This document shows positions 1-8,372 of a stretch of 64,000 bases of DNA, in pieces; the first letter of the stretch is position 1; the number at the start of each line of letters is the position of its first letter. The position numbers and the translations under genes are program-made. This DNA comes from Mucilaginibacter_A sp964251965 (GTDB lineage: Bacteria > Bacteroidota > Bacteroidia > Sphingobacteriales > Sphingobacteriaceae). A model generated the notes under the pieces. That model was not told the origin of the DNA and ran no database searches. It worked only from the letters and a program-made list of their open reading frames with translations. Location: NCBI GenBank assembly GCA_964251965.1, contig CAXULQ010000003.1, forward strand, positions 348,363-412,362. The letters are read 5' to 3'.

Positions 1-1428
1 GCGGTAACCAATTTGTGTATAATCAAACGAAGCGTAACCTTTAGAAATTGTTTTAAGTTTATCGTAAAAGTCAAATACAATTTCGCCCATCGGCAACTCA
101 AAAATCAGTTCCACACGGTCAGCCGTGAGGTAAGATTGATTGATGATCGTGCCGCGTTTTTGGATACAAAGCGACATCACCGGGCCAACAAATTCGGATT
201 TCGTAATGATATTGGCTTTGATATAAGGTTCTTCCACAAAATCCAATTTGCTTGGATCGGGCAAATCAGAAGGGTTATGTACGTGCAGTTCTTCGCCTTT
301 GGTGGTAAAAGCTAAGTAAGAAACGTTGGGAACGGTGGTAATCACGGTCATATCAAATTCGCGTTCCAACCGTTCCTGGATGATTTCCATGTGCAACATT
401 CCGAGGAAACCACAACGGAAACCAAAGCCCAAAGCTGCGGATGATTCCGGTTCAAAAACCAGCGAAGCATCGTTCAGCTGCAATTTGGCCATGCTTTCGC
501 GCAACTCTTCAAACTCATCGGTATCAACCGGATAAATCCCGGCAAAAACCATTGGTTTTACTTCCTCAAAACCCTGTATCCCACCAGTGCAAGGGCGGTC
601 AACGGTGGTAATCGTATCGCCAACTTTAACTTCGCGTGCTTCTTTTATGCCCGAAATAATGTAGCCCACATCGCCGGTTTTGATCACGGCTTTCGGCAAC
701 TGGTTCAGCTTCAACGTACCCACTTCGTCTGCAAAATATTGCTTTTCCGTTGCTACAAATTTTACTTTATCGCCTTTACGGATTTCGCCATTAACCACTT
801 TAAAATAAGCGATGATCCCACGGAAAGAATTAAAAACCGAATCAAAAATCAAGGCTTGCAAAGGTGCAGCCGGGTCGCCAACCGGTGCCGGCACACGTTT
901 CACAATCGCTTCCAAAATCTCATGAACACCCAAACCGGTTTTGCCGGAAGCTGCCAGAATATCTTCTCGTTTGCAGCCAATTAGATCCACAATCTGGTCT
1001 TTCACTTCTTCTGGCATCGCGCCCGGCAAATCCATTTTGTTGAGAACCGGGATAATTTCCAGATTATTTTCCAACGCTAAATACAAGTTGGAAATTGTCT
1101 GTGCCTGGATGCCTTGCGATGCATCCACGATCAGCAAAGCACCTTCACAGGCAGCGATAGAACGCGATACTTCATACGAAAAATCAACGTGGCCGGGCGT
1201 ATCGATCAGGTTTAAAACGTAGGGCTGGCCGTCCAAAATATAATCCATTTGGATGGCGTGGCTTTTGATGGTGATGCCGCGCTCGCGTTCCAAATCCATA
1301 TCGTCCAGCAGTTGTGCCTGGGATTCGCGTTGCGTAATGGTGTTGGTATATTCGAGCAGACGGTCGGCCAGGGTACTTTTACCATGGTCGATGTGTGCGA
1401 TGATACAAAAATTGCGGATGTGCTTCAT
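1..1428 (-). CDS. lepA: Elongation factor 4 (LepA), C-terminus beyond window
   Basis: Ribosome-associated GTPase that binds stalled or mistranslocated ribosomes and promotes back-translocation; acts in the cytoplasm. Read on the minus strand from the ATG at 1428, the product begins MKHIRNFCIIAHIDHGKST, with the P-loop at residues 12-19. Switch and G motifs follow (RERGITIK, DTPGHVDF, NKMDLP), then the LepA-specific stretch around GFRCGFLGMLHMEI. About 476 codons are in the window; the family is about 600 residues, so roughly the last fifth is off the left edge. No frameshift is visible in the part present. A copy of the dispersed TAAAAGAAG word lies in frame at 639-647 and encodes IKEA. Identification is secure. 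Confidence 0.96.
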   Translation of the reverse strand, partial: MKHIRNFCIIAHIDHGKSTLADRLLEYTNTITQRESQAQLLDDMDLERERGITIKSHAIQMDYILDGQPYVLNLIDTPGHVDFSYEVSRSIAACEGALLIVDASQGIQAQTISNLYLALENNLEIIPVLNKMDLPGAMPEEVKDQIVDLIGCKREDILAASGKTGLGVHEILEAIVKRVPAPVGDPAAPLQALIFDSVFNSFRGIIAYFKVVNGEIRKGDKVKFVATEKQYFADEVGTLKLNQLPKAVIKTGDVGYIISGIKEAREVKVGDTITTVDRPCTGGIQGFEEVKPMVFAGIYPVDTDEFEELRESMAKLQLNDASLVFEPESSAALGFGFRCGFLGMLHMEIIQERLEREFDMTVITTVPNVSYLAFTTKGEELHVHNPSDLPDPSKLDFVEEPYIKANIITKSEFVGPVMSLCIQKRGTIINQSYLTADRVELIFELPMGEIVFDFYDKLKTISKGYASFDYTQIGYR

Positions 1429-1553
1429 TTATCCCGCAAAAATAGCTTTTTGAAGGGATAAAATTTTGTTATTATTTGAGTTGATCGAAACCCATAACGA
1501 TATAAGGATTTTAATCCTTAAATTTCAAAGTATCTGTTACAAGGAATTAAAGC

Positions 1554-1587
1554 AGATGCTGTTTTTATGCTGATAAAAACAGCATCT
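1554..1587. repeat. Perfect 15-bp hairpin built from a sibling of the dispersed word
   Basis: AGATGCTGTTTTTAT at 1554-1568 is followed by GCTG and then its exact reverse complement at 1573-1587. Each arm carries the TAAAAACAG sibling of the dispersed TAAAAGAAG word, in opposite orientation. It lies between the divergently transcribed lepA and the antitoxin gene, so a terminator role is unlikely; a cruciform, a regulatory dyad or an inverted motif pair is possible. Confidence 0.7.
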
Positions 1588-1637
1588 AATAATATGCACA
1601 ATTTCTATTCAGAATTAAAACGATGAAAAACAATTTT

Positions 1638-1645
1638 TAAATTTG
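1638..1645 (+). promoter_or_regulatory. Candidate Bacteroidota -7 box (TAAATTTG)
   Basis: TAAATTTG matches the Bacteroidota primary-sigma -7 consensus TAnnTTTG. It ends three bases before the antitoxin ATG at 1649, which would give an almost leaderless transcript. No convincing -33 TTG was found at the usual spacing, so support is moderate to weak. Confidence 0.35.
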
Positions 1646-1648
1646 AGG

Positions 1649-1852
1649 ATGGAAACTTTAATCGTACATCCGAAAAATCAAAAACAGTTAGCAGCTATAG
1701 AAGCCGTTTTAAAAGCTTTGAACGTAACTTTTAAAAAGGAAGAAAATTATTACGACCCGGAGTTTGTGGCTAAAATAGAAAAAAGTAAAGCAGAAGCTAA
1801 AGCTGGTAAAGTTACTGTAATTAAACCGGCGGATATATGGAACTTAGGCTAA
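1649..1852 (+). CDS. Small antitoxin-like protein (partner of a YoeB/Txe-like toxin)
   Basis: A 67-residue protein beginning METLIVHPKNQKQLAAIEAV. Its position immediately before a Txe/YoeB-like toxin frame, overlapping it by 16 bp, marks it as the antitoxin; the sequence resembles short Bacteroidota antitoxins (DUF2683-like, from memory). The N-terminal half predicts beta-alpha, and the charged C-terminal half (EFVAKIEKSKAEAKAGKV) would be the toxin-binding tail. I chose the ATG at 1649 over the upstream TTG at 1643 because the TTG lies inside a -7-like box. The ORF is intact although its toxin is broken, so it may persist as an orphan antitoxin. Confidence 0.7.
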   Translation: METLIVHPKNQKQLAAIEAVLKALNVTFKKEENYYDPEFVAKIEKSKAEAKAGKVTVIKPADIWNLG

Positions 1853-2103
1853 CCGAAACTGCAAAAAAAGAAATAAGTTTTTTTCTTAAAGCAGGTTAAA
1901 AGGATGTTTTAAAAAAGATAGAACGCCTTTTTGCTGAAATTGAAAAAACGCCCTTTGCAGGAACAGGAAAACCTGAAGCTTTAAAATATAACCTTTCGGG
2001 TATGTGGTCTCGAAGGATCAATCAGGAACATCGAATAATTTATGAAGTTGCTGCTGATGTTGTTTTGATTCATTCGGTGCGAGGACATTACGATGTAAAA
2101 TAA
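1837..2103 (+). pseudogene. Txe/YoeB-type RelE-fold toxin with an in-frame stop
   Basis: The frame starts at the ATG at 1837 inside the antitoxin gene: MELRLTETAKKEISFFLKAG, then TAA at 1897-1899, then KDVLKKIERLFAEIEKTPF and GTGKPEALKYNLSGMWSRR, ending at TAA 2101-2103. The part after the stop carries the hallmarks of the YoeB/Txe endoribonuclease family: GKPE, the L-G-WSRRIN-EHR-IYEV core and a C-terminal RGHY with the catalytic His-Tyr. The stop stands where family members usually have Asn before Lys (GNK), so AAT read as TAA is the likely lesion. Everything else is in frame, suggesting recent inactivation or readthrough. No good internal start would rescue the toxin. Confidence 0.75.
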
Positions 2104-2122
2104 GAAGTTATTATAAGCTCAT

Positions 2123-2276
2123 TTAATCCTCAAAATACAGTTCCAAAGCTTCCTGTAAATTAGCTAATGCTTCTTCCTTAGATTCTCCAAAACTCGAAAC
2201 TTCCACGTTCAAAACATTTGGCTACATGGTATTTACCTTCTTTCCAAACAATATTTTCTAATTCAATAATTTTCAT
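2123..2276 (-). pseudogene. HicB-like antitoxin, frameshifted and short
   Basis: On the minus strand the ATG at 2276 gives MKIIELENIVWKEGKYHVAKC. Continuing in the next frame gives LNVEVSSFGESKEEALANLQ and ALELYFED before TAA at 2123-2125. Together they read like the HicB antitoxin fold (WKEGKY-VA-C through SFGESKEEALANLQEALELY), but the frame changes by one base just after the Cys, so neither frame is complete alone. No HicA partner is present on either side. Likely a degraded orphan. Confidence 0.65.
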
Positions 2277-2351
2277 TATTTTTTATTTGAAGATACCGAC
2301 TTTATTTATCTTCAAAAAGGTTTAATCAGATATATTTATAAAGGTTAATTG

Positions 2352-2359
2352 TATTTTTG
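2352..2359 (+). promoter_or_regulatory. Candidate -7 box (TATTTTTG) for the ATPase operon
   Basis: TATTTTTG fits TAnnTTTG and ends six bases before the ATG at 2366. Transcription starting at the usual distance would begin at or next to the start codon. A -33 TTG is not obvious. Confidence 0.35.
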
Positions 2360-2365
2360 AGTATT

Positions 2366-3565
2366 ATGAGTAAAGCTGAAAAAGTAAGTAAGGAATTAGG
2401 GGTGTTTTTAAAAGAAGTTAGGCTCATTAACTACAAATCTATTTCAAAAGCTGAAACTAATTTTAAGCCTGGTTTAAATATTATTATCGGAAATAATGGG
2501 TCAGGCAAAACTAATTTTCTTGATTATTTAAATTTAGTACTTGGTTTTGACTTCGAAAAAATTAATGGTTACAACGCCGAGTTTACTTTAGTAGGTCAAA
2601 AAGATTACAAGTTTATAGTAAGAGATAGTTTATTAAACTGGTTGATACCCAAGAATTCTACTCAGGAAAAAACTACAAGAATTCAGTTAGATATAGGGTC
2701 CCAATACAAAACATTCGATAGTCCAAATGATTCCAAATTTATTTCAGAGCGCGAATCTATTAATTACTCATCCTATTTTCTCAAATATGGAAGCCCACTA
2801 ATGCAACTGATTATAAATCAACCTGCTTCTATTACGTACACATTTAATAATTTAAATCCTCAGATTTCTGAATTTAGTGATGAAAGTTTATTTTCAGTCT
2901 CAATTTATTCAAGGATTATTTTTCTTTTAACTCAAATAGAAATAGAAGACTTTAAGGATGAAGGAATTATCAAAAGAAAGATAGAAAAGGGTATTAAAGA
3001 ATTACTTGTAAATCTTTCGGCCGAATTGTCAACATACACAGATATAAAAGAGATTCGGCTTTTTCCTGGTTTTCGTGTAGATATTAATCAAGAAAATAAA
3101 AAAGTTGATCTAAAATACATATATATTGAATTTCGTGTAAATCAAAATTGGACAACATATGATAAACTTTCTGATGGAACAAAACGTGTGTTTTATTTAA
3201 TTTCTGAAACTACAAGTTATCTTCAATCAGAAATATTTGATAAGTTATCTTCTAAAAGAAAAAGAATAGTCCTCCTCGAAGAACCAGAACTCGGCATCCA
3301 TCCACACCAACTACACAAATTAATGCTTTTTATAAAAGAGCAATCCAAGGAAAAACAAATTATTTTAACTACTCATTCGCCACAAGTATTAAATATTTTA
3401 GATGCTGATGAATTGGATAGGATTATCATTTGTAGTTATGACCAGCAGAAGGGAACTCAACTAAGGCATTTAACTGAAAAAGAAACACAAAAAGCCAGAC
3501 TTTACATGCAAGAGGATTTTTTGAGTGATTACTGGATACATTCTGATTTAGAGCCGGTAATTTAA
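2366..3565 (+). CDS. AAA family ATPase, SMC/ABC-like (OLD/AAA_15-21 type)
   Basis: A 399-residue cytoplasmic ATPase with the split ABC/SMC-like head seen in OLD nucleases and the ATPases of several phage-defence systems. Residues, numbered from the ATG at 2366: N-terminal VRLINYKSI strand, Walker A GNNGSGKT at 42-49, a divergent 100-260 insert, ABC-signature-like LSDGTKR at 268-274, Walker B IVLLEEPELGIHP from 301, and switch His in LTTHSPQ at 334-340. I prefer this ATG to the TTG nine bases upstream, which lies in the -7-like box. The next gene, a TOPRIM-like protein, starts one base after this stop, so the two are probably co-transcribed and act together. The gene is markedly AT-rich and lacks the dispersed word common elsewhere, consistent with horizontal acquisition. 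Function beyond ATPase is inferred. Confidence 0.85.
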   Translation: MSKAEKVSKELGVFLKEVRLINYKSISKAETNFKPGLNIIIGNNGSGKTNFLDYLNLVLGFDFEKINGYNAEFTLVGQKDYKFIVRDSLLNWLIPKNSTQEKTTRIQLDIGSQYKTFDSPNDSKFISERESINYSSYFLKYGSPLMQLIINQPASITYTFNNLNPQISEFSDESLFSVSIYSRIIFLLTQIEIEDFKDEGIIKRKIEKGIKELLVNLSAELSTYTDIKEIRLFPGFRVDINQENKKVDLKYIYIEFRVNQNWTTYDKLSDGTKRVFYLISETTSYLQSEIFDKLSSKRKRIVLLEEPELGIHPHQLHKLMLFIKEQSKEKQIILTTHSPQVLNILDADELDRIIICSYDQQKGTQLRHLTEKETQKARLYMQEDFLSDYWIHSDLEPVI

Positions 3566-3566
3566 T

Positions 3567-4139
3567 ATGATAGTTGGATTAGTTGGAGAAGCCCCAAATG
3601 ACACACAATCAATTAAAAACTTACTTCAAAATTTTTATCGTAATATAATTTTTGAACCTTTGCTAAAGGACATACACGGAAGCCAGATTGAAAGTCAGAA
3701 AACAAAACGTTTTTTGCGTTCAGAATATGAGTTAAAAAAGCCAGACTTAATTATTTTTATCCGTGATTTAGATGGCTTAGAAAATAATTTGAAACAGTTA
3801 GAAATCAGAAAACAATATTTTCAGGATTTTAACAGTGTAGTCGATAAAAGAGGGGTTTACTTGTTAAATGTTTTTGAAATCGAAGCTTTAATACTGGCTG
3901 ATGTTAATTGTTTCAACAAGATTTATAAATCTAACATCTCAGGAATAGCCGATCCAATGAAAGTTGAACAGCCAAAAGAATTTCTAAAATTGAAAACCCG
4001 AAAAGCGTTAAAACAATTTAATGAATCTCACAATCCGGAGATATTTTCTGAGTTAGATTTCCATGTTGTAAAAAGTAATTGCAGATACTTTAACACATTT
4101 GTAAAAAAGTTGGACGAAGAAATTACAGCAAGTAAATAA
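3567..4139 (+). CDS. TOPRIM-like protein (resembles DUF4276), partner of the upstream ATPase
   Basis: A 190-residue protein starting one base after the ATPase stop. The N-terminus VGLVGEAPNDTQSI has the TOPRIM-style Glu (E8) and nearby Asp (D12). A hydrophobic strand ends in FIRDLDG with D67 and D69, matching the DxD of TOPRIM metal sites. NVFEIEALILAD at 101-112 adds E104 and E106 and is reminiscent of DUF4276 proteins. I therefore read it as a metal-dependent nuclease or nuclease-like effector. OLD and GajA proteins fuse an ATPase to a TOPRIM nuclease, and PARIS encodes an ATPase and a TOPRIM-like protein separately; this pair has the latter arrangement. The family name is from memory of motifs, and the defence role is inference. 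The short 60-bp gap to the downstream helicase makes co-transcription with it possible. Confidence 0.65.
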   Translation: MIVGLVGEAPNDTQSIKNLLQNFYRNIIFEPLLKDIHGSQIESQKTKRFLRSEYELKKPDLIIFIRDLDGLENNLKQLEIRKQYFQDFNSVVDKRGVYLLNVFEIEALILADVNCFNKIYKSNISGIADPMKVEQPKEFLKLKTRKALKQFNESHNPEIFSELDFHVVKSNCRYFNTFVKKLDEEITASK

Positions 4140-4211
4140 GACGTTACCCCTGTTTCCCCAAACGATAAAAAATTACCTTTTAGATTATTACTAAATTTCT
4201 TATCATTGTAC

Positions 4212-6686
4212 ATGCAGCAAAACCCGCAACTCGAACTCGCCAACAACTTTGTACAGCATACCAACCGTAATATTTTTTTGACCGGAAAAGCGGGAACGGG
4301 TAAAACCACGTTCCTGCATCAGTTGAAAAAAACATCGAACAAGCGGATGGCGGTTGTAGCGCCTACAGGTGTGGCGGCGATTAATGCGGGTGGCGTTACC
4401 ATCCATTCGCTTTTTCAATTGCCGTTCGGGCCATATATTCCAAACCAAGAAAACGACCGGAATGCACCATTTAAAAAGCAGTTTAACCGGGATAAAATCA
4501 ACCTGATAAAAAGTTTGGATTTATTGGTGATTGATGAAATCAGCATGGTTCGTGCTGATGTTTTGGATGCGATGGACGAAGTGCTGCGCCGTTACCGCAA
4601 CCGCAGCAAGCCTTTTGGCGGCGTACAATTGCTGATGATTGGCGATTTGCATCAACTTTCACCGGTAGCAAATAAGGAAGAATCAGCTTTGCTAAAACCT
4701 TATTACGAAACGTTGTATTTTTTCAGCAGCAAGGCTTTGAAGCAAACGCCGTTGGTCAACATCGAACTAAAACATATTTACCGCCAGGCCGATACTGTTT
4801 TTATCGACCTTTTAAATGCCATCCGCGAAAACCAAATCAGCAAACAGATTTTAGATGATCTGAATAAGCGGCATGTTCCTGATTTTAAACCCAATGAGCA
4901 GGAAGGTTACATTACTTTAACTACGCACAATTATGCAGCTCAGCAATTAAATGCAACCAAGTTACTCGAAATCAAACAACCCGTACATCAATTTAAAGCA
5001 GTTGTTCAGGGCGAATTTCCCGAATTTTCTTACCCAACAGTTTTAGATTTGGAACTGAAAGTTGGCGCACAGGTGATGTTTGTTAAAAACGACAGCTCGC
5101 GCGAAAAGCTTTTTTACAACGGAAAAATTGGAAAAGTGATACGGGTGGAAGATGAAGTGATTTTTGTAAAATGTTCCGGCGAAGAAGACGAAATATTAGT
5201 CGGCCCGGTAGTTTGGCAAAACATCAAATATGCTTTGAATCCCACTACCAAAGAAATAGAAGAAACCGTAATCGGTAGTTTTACGCAATATCCGTTACGG
5301 TTGGCCTGGGCAATTACGATCCATAAAAGTCAGGGTTTAACGTTTGAAAAAGCCATTATTGATGCACAAGATGCTTTTGCGCATGGCCAGGTTTACGTGG
5401 CTTTAAGCCGTTGTAAAACGTTGGAAGGTATGGTTTTAAGCAAGCCGCTAAAAGTAGAAAGTGTAATTACCGATCGTACCATTGCCACTTACACTATTGA
5501 AAGTGAACGCAATGTGCCGACAGAAAATGTGTTGACAGAAGCAAAAAGGGCTTTCCAGGAAACATTACTGCGCGAGTTGTTTGATTTTAACCCGATCAAG
5601 TTCCGCTACTTTGCACTTTTAAAACTGGCAGAAGAAAACGATAATTTATTAGCCGGAAGTTTTGCACAAACCTTGCACGAACTTAAAGTTACAGCCGAAA
5701 AAGAAATTTATGCCGTAGCTGATAAATTTCAAACCCAATTAAACCAATTTTTGCAGCAAACAACTCTACCTGAAAACAACGAGGAATTGCAGGAACGCGT
5801 AAAAAAAGCCGCTGCTTATTTTGTTGTAAAACTGGAGCAAATGCTTCTTTTACCACTAAAAAATTTGGTTGTTGAAACGGATAACAAAGCTATCCGAAAA
5901 AATGTGCAAGGCGCGCTAAGTGCTTTAAAACAAGAAGTTGCGGTTAAGTTTCAGGTGATAAAAGAAGCATCCGACAAAGGTTTTCACGCTTTGGCTTATC
6001 TTCAAAATAAAGCAAACGCAGCTATTGATTTAAGTTTGGCTGTTGAAAAAACGGCTGCTTCACCTCAAAATAAAACAGAATCAGATGCGGAAAAATTAGC
6101 TTATCCTGATTTGCACACTGCTTTACGTAACTGGCGGAACCGTTTGGCCGAGGAAAATAACATTCCTGCTTATGTTATTTTTCACCAAAAAGCATTGGAT
6201 GATCTGGTTAAATATTTGCCTTCAACCTTAAAAGAACTGGAAAGCATTAAAGGGATTGGGCCGACCAGAGTAAAAAAATACGGCGAAGAAATTTTAAGTT
6301 ATATTGATGCTTTTTGTAAAAACAAGAACATAGAAAGGAAATCTTTAGACCTCGCAGTTCCGAAAGAAAAAACTAAAACAGCAACCAGTCAGGTTTCTTT
6401 TGACCTTTTTAAATCGGGCAAAACCATTACCGAAATTGCTGCCGAACGAGATTTGGTCATCAGCACAATAGAAGGGCATTTGTGCTATTTTATTGAAACA
6501 GGACAATTAGAAATAACACAAATTTTTCCGCAGGAAATTGTAGATCAAATCAATAATTACCTCAGCCAAAACCAACCCGAAAACTTAAATGAAGCGAAAG
6601 CTGCACTTGGCGATGCGGTTTCTTACAGTGCCATTCGTGCCGTAATAAAGCAGGTGAATTACGAATATCCGCAGAAAACTATTTAG
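4212..6686 (+). CDS. Pif1/RecD-like superfamily 1 helicase with HRDC and C-terminal helix-turn-helix
   Basis: A DNA helicase of about 824 residues. Walker A GKAGTGKTT is at 25-33, Walker B VIDEIS around D108, then GDLHQLSPV, and the superfamily 1 C-terminal motifs ITIHKSQGLTFEKA and YVALSRCKTLEG. An HRDC-like nucleic-acid-binding domain lies near 630-705, including SIKGIGPTRVKKYG. A winged or helix-turn-helix segment near 728-775 (FKSGKTITEIAAERDLVIST) resembles HTH_40. This architecture is common in Bacteroidota as a housekeeping repair helicase. The ATG at 4212 is preferred to the TTG at 4206. The dispersed word at 5959-5967 is read as VIKEAS. The gene converges on the Y-family polymerase with nine bases between the stops. 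It could be read as the helicase of a Gabija-like set, but its family is not UvrD/GajB. Confidence 0.9.
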   Translation: MQQNPQLELANNFVQHTNRNIFLTGKAGTGKTTFLHQLKKTSNKRMAVVAPTGVAAINAGGVTIHSLFQLPFGPYIPNQENDRNAPFKKQFNRDKINLIKSLDLLVIDEISMVRADVLDAMDEVLRRYRNRSKPFGGVQLLMIGDLHQLSPVANKEESALLKPYYETLYFFSSKALKQTPLVNIELKHIYRQADTVFIDLLNAIRENQISKQILDDLNKRHVPDFKPNEQEGYITLTTHNYAAQQLNATKLLEIKQPVHQFKAVVQGEFPEFSYPTVLDLELKVGAQVMFVKNDSSREKLFYNGKIGKVIRVEDEVIFVKCSGEEDEILVGPVVWQNIKYALNPTTKEIEETVIGSFTQYPLRLAWAITIHKSQGLTFEKAIIDAQDAFAHGQVYVALSRCKTLEGMVLSKPLKVESVITDRTIATYTIESERNVPTENVLTEAKRAFQETLLRELFDFNPIKFRYFALLKLAEENDNLLAGSFAQTLHELKVTAEKEIYAVADKFQTQLNQFLQQTTLPENNEELQERVKKAAAYFVVKLEQMLLLPLKNLVVETDNKAIRKNVQGALSALKQEVAVKFQVIKEASDKGFHALAYLQNKANAAIDLSLAVEKTAASPQNKTESDAEKLAYPDLHTALRNWRNRLAEENNIPAYVIFHQKALDDLVKYLPSTLKELESIKGIGPTRVKKYGEEILSYIDAFCKNKNIERKSLDLAVPKEKTKTATSQVSFDLFKSGKTITEIAAERDLVISTIEGHLCYFIETGQLEITQIFPQEIVDQINNYLSQNQPENLNEAKAALGDAVSYSAIRAVIKQVNYEYPQKTI

Positions 6687-6695
6687 CAATTCCGT

Positions 6696-7991
6696 TCAGT
6701 TTTCGTTTGCCGATGCCATATAATCCAGCTCGCTCAAATCTTTCACACAACCAAAACCGATTACATCGGCAACCACTTTTCCATCGGTAACTTCTACCGC
6801 ACGTTTTAATTTATCGGCACCAAACTTTTGCTGAATAGCGTACATGGTTTTCCGTGCCGTTTCGCCGCGGTTCACATCTTCAAACAAGCTGTATAATATT
6901 TTGCCGGTGTTTACAAAATCGGTAACCATAATGCGCAGACCGCTAATTTGATCGTTAAAAACAGGGGCAGATTGAGTCGTTTCTTCAAACTGCTTAATCC
7001 TTTTTTTGATCATCCGCATCAAACTGATGGCATCCTGAATCGGGTTACTGATAGAAAAACCATCATCCCAGCGTTTTTCATTGGTGTATTTTACCGTAAA
7101 ACCAATGTTTTTACAATAAAAGTTGTGGTGCACCATTCGCCGTTCCAACGTAGTGCAAAGTGTTAAAAATAACTGTTCGATATATTCCGGGTTGCTTCTT
7201 TTATCGGCAGAAATTTGACGCATGGCCTGCATGCCTTTGTAATCACTAACCGACATACCTGTTTCCACAAAATTAAGCCGGTAATGCCAGTACACACCTT
7301 CAATACTTTTAAAAACCGCTTTCAATCTTTCCGGCGGCGTATAACGCATTTGCAGCGGCGTTAAAATTCCGGCTCGCTCTAAGCGGTAAGCCATGTTTTT
7401 GCCAATGCCGGGCAAATCAGATAGTTTTAGTACGTCTAATTTTTCGTCAATATTATGTTGCGTGATGATTTGCAAACCATCAAAACCACCAATATCCGAA
7501 CCTAATTTTGCCAAAAAAGCATTCGGCGCAATCCCGATAGAACACGTTAACCAGTCGCCGACCTCCCGTTTAATATCTTCCTTGATTTTTTGGGCGATAA
7601 AAACAGTATCCGGATAAACCATTTTGTAATTGGTGAGGTTAACAATGGCTTCATCAATACTTTTCGGGATCACTTCCGGGCAATAACGCTTTAAAACATT
7701 GATAATTTTAGTGTGATACTGCCGGTAACGGTTCGGGTTGCTTTCCAGCGGGATCAGTTCCGGACAAATCTTCATCGCTTCGTTCAACCGCATCCCGGTT
7801 TTTAAACCCATTTTTTTGGCTTCCACCGAAAGCGCGATGGCGAAACCGTATTTCCCGGTGTAAACACAAACAGCAACGGGGCGGCCGCGCAGCCAGTAAT
7901 TGTCCTGCTGCTCGCATCGGGCAAAAAAGCTGTTCATATCTACAAAAAGTACACGCGGTTCGGTTTTTACCTGGATTGAATTCTGGTTCAT
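6696..7991 (-). CDS. Y-family translesion DNA polymerase (DinB/UmuC-like)
   Basis: A 431-residue error-prone polymerase for bypass of damaged template bases. The catalytic metal ligands are visible: D18 in FVDMNSFF and D113-E114 in KSIDEA. The fingers/palm region holds YGFAIALSVEAKKMGLKTGM, and the helix-hairpin-helix DLPGIGKNMAYRLERAGI follows. The C-terminal little-finger domain is present, and the length fits the family. DinB and UmuC subgroups cannot be separated by eye. No UmuD partner is adjacent. The dispersed word at 7195-7203 is translated as DKRS. No LexA box was identified. Confidence 0.88.
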   Translation of the reverse strand: MNQNSIQVKTEPRVLFVDMNSFFARCEQQDNYWLRGRPVAVCVYTGKYGFAIALSVEAKKMGLKTGMRLNEAMKICPELIPLESNPNRYRQYHTKIINVLKRYCPEVIPKSIDEAIVNLTNYKMVYPDTVFIAQKIKEDIKREVGDWLTCSIGIAPNAFLAKLGSDIGGFDGLQIITQHNIDEKLDVLKLSDLPGIGKNMAYRLERAGILTPLQMRYTPPERLKAVFKSIEGVYWHYRLNFVETGMSVSDYKGMQAMRQISADKRSNPEYIEQLFLTLCTTLERRMVHHNFYCKNIGFTVKYTNEKRWDDGFSISNPIQDAISLMRMIKKRIKQFEETTQSAPVFNDQISGLRIMVTDFVNTGKILYSLFEDVNRGETARKTMYAIQQKFGADKLKRAVEVTDGKVVADVIGFGCVKDLSELDYMASANEN

Positions 7992-8185
7992 GCCATCAAA
8001 AATACTAATAATTTTAGTAAATTGATCGATGTTGAAAAGTTTATTTGAAGGAGTTTTAGCTGGCGCTTCTTTTATCCGATAAAATCTTTTGCTTGATTTG
8101 GGACGATAGTTTTAAGGCAGTAAAAGCAGTATTGAAATGGCGTTGATTAAAGTTGGAAAAATTTGTATATTCACTTGTACAAGAT

Positions 8186-8365
8186 ATGAAAGCAATATTT
8201 ACAAAAATTAAAGCTTATTTTAATAGCTTAATCAAATCGCAAAATAATAAAGATGATGGCGAAGCAGAAACCACACATTTATTATCAACTGCTGCTAATC
8301 GAAAACGACTCGAAGAATCTATTAACCAACTGCAATCCGGCACTACTTTTTTCCATCTCCCTTAA
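8186..8365 (+). CDS. Small antitoxin-like peptide, orphan
   Basis: A 59-residue peptide from the ATG at 8186. The C-terminal half reads TTHLLSTAANRKRLEESINQ followed by LQSGTTF, which resembles the short Phd/YefM-like antitoxins common in Bacteroidota (…LLST-ANRERL--AI…). The N-terminal part is basic (KAIFTKIKAYFNSLIKSQNN). No toxin follows: the next gene is on the opposite strand and ends eight bases away. It may be an orphan antitoxin or a remnant. A TTG at 8153 would extend it by 11 residues and is less likely. Confidence 0.55.
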   Translation: MKAIFTKIKAYFNSLIKSQNNKDDGEAETTHLLSTAANRKRLEESINQLQSGTTFFHLP

Positions 8366-8372
8366 ACAATAC

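Noticed and set aside
8041..8100. Terminator formed by CTTCTTTTATC and GATAAAATC
   Set aside because: The arms are only about six to eight weak pairs, and it lies upstream, not downstream, of the polymerase gene.
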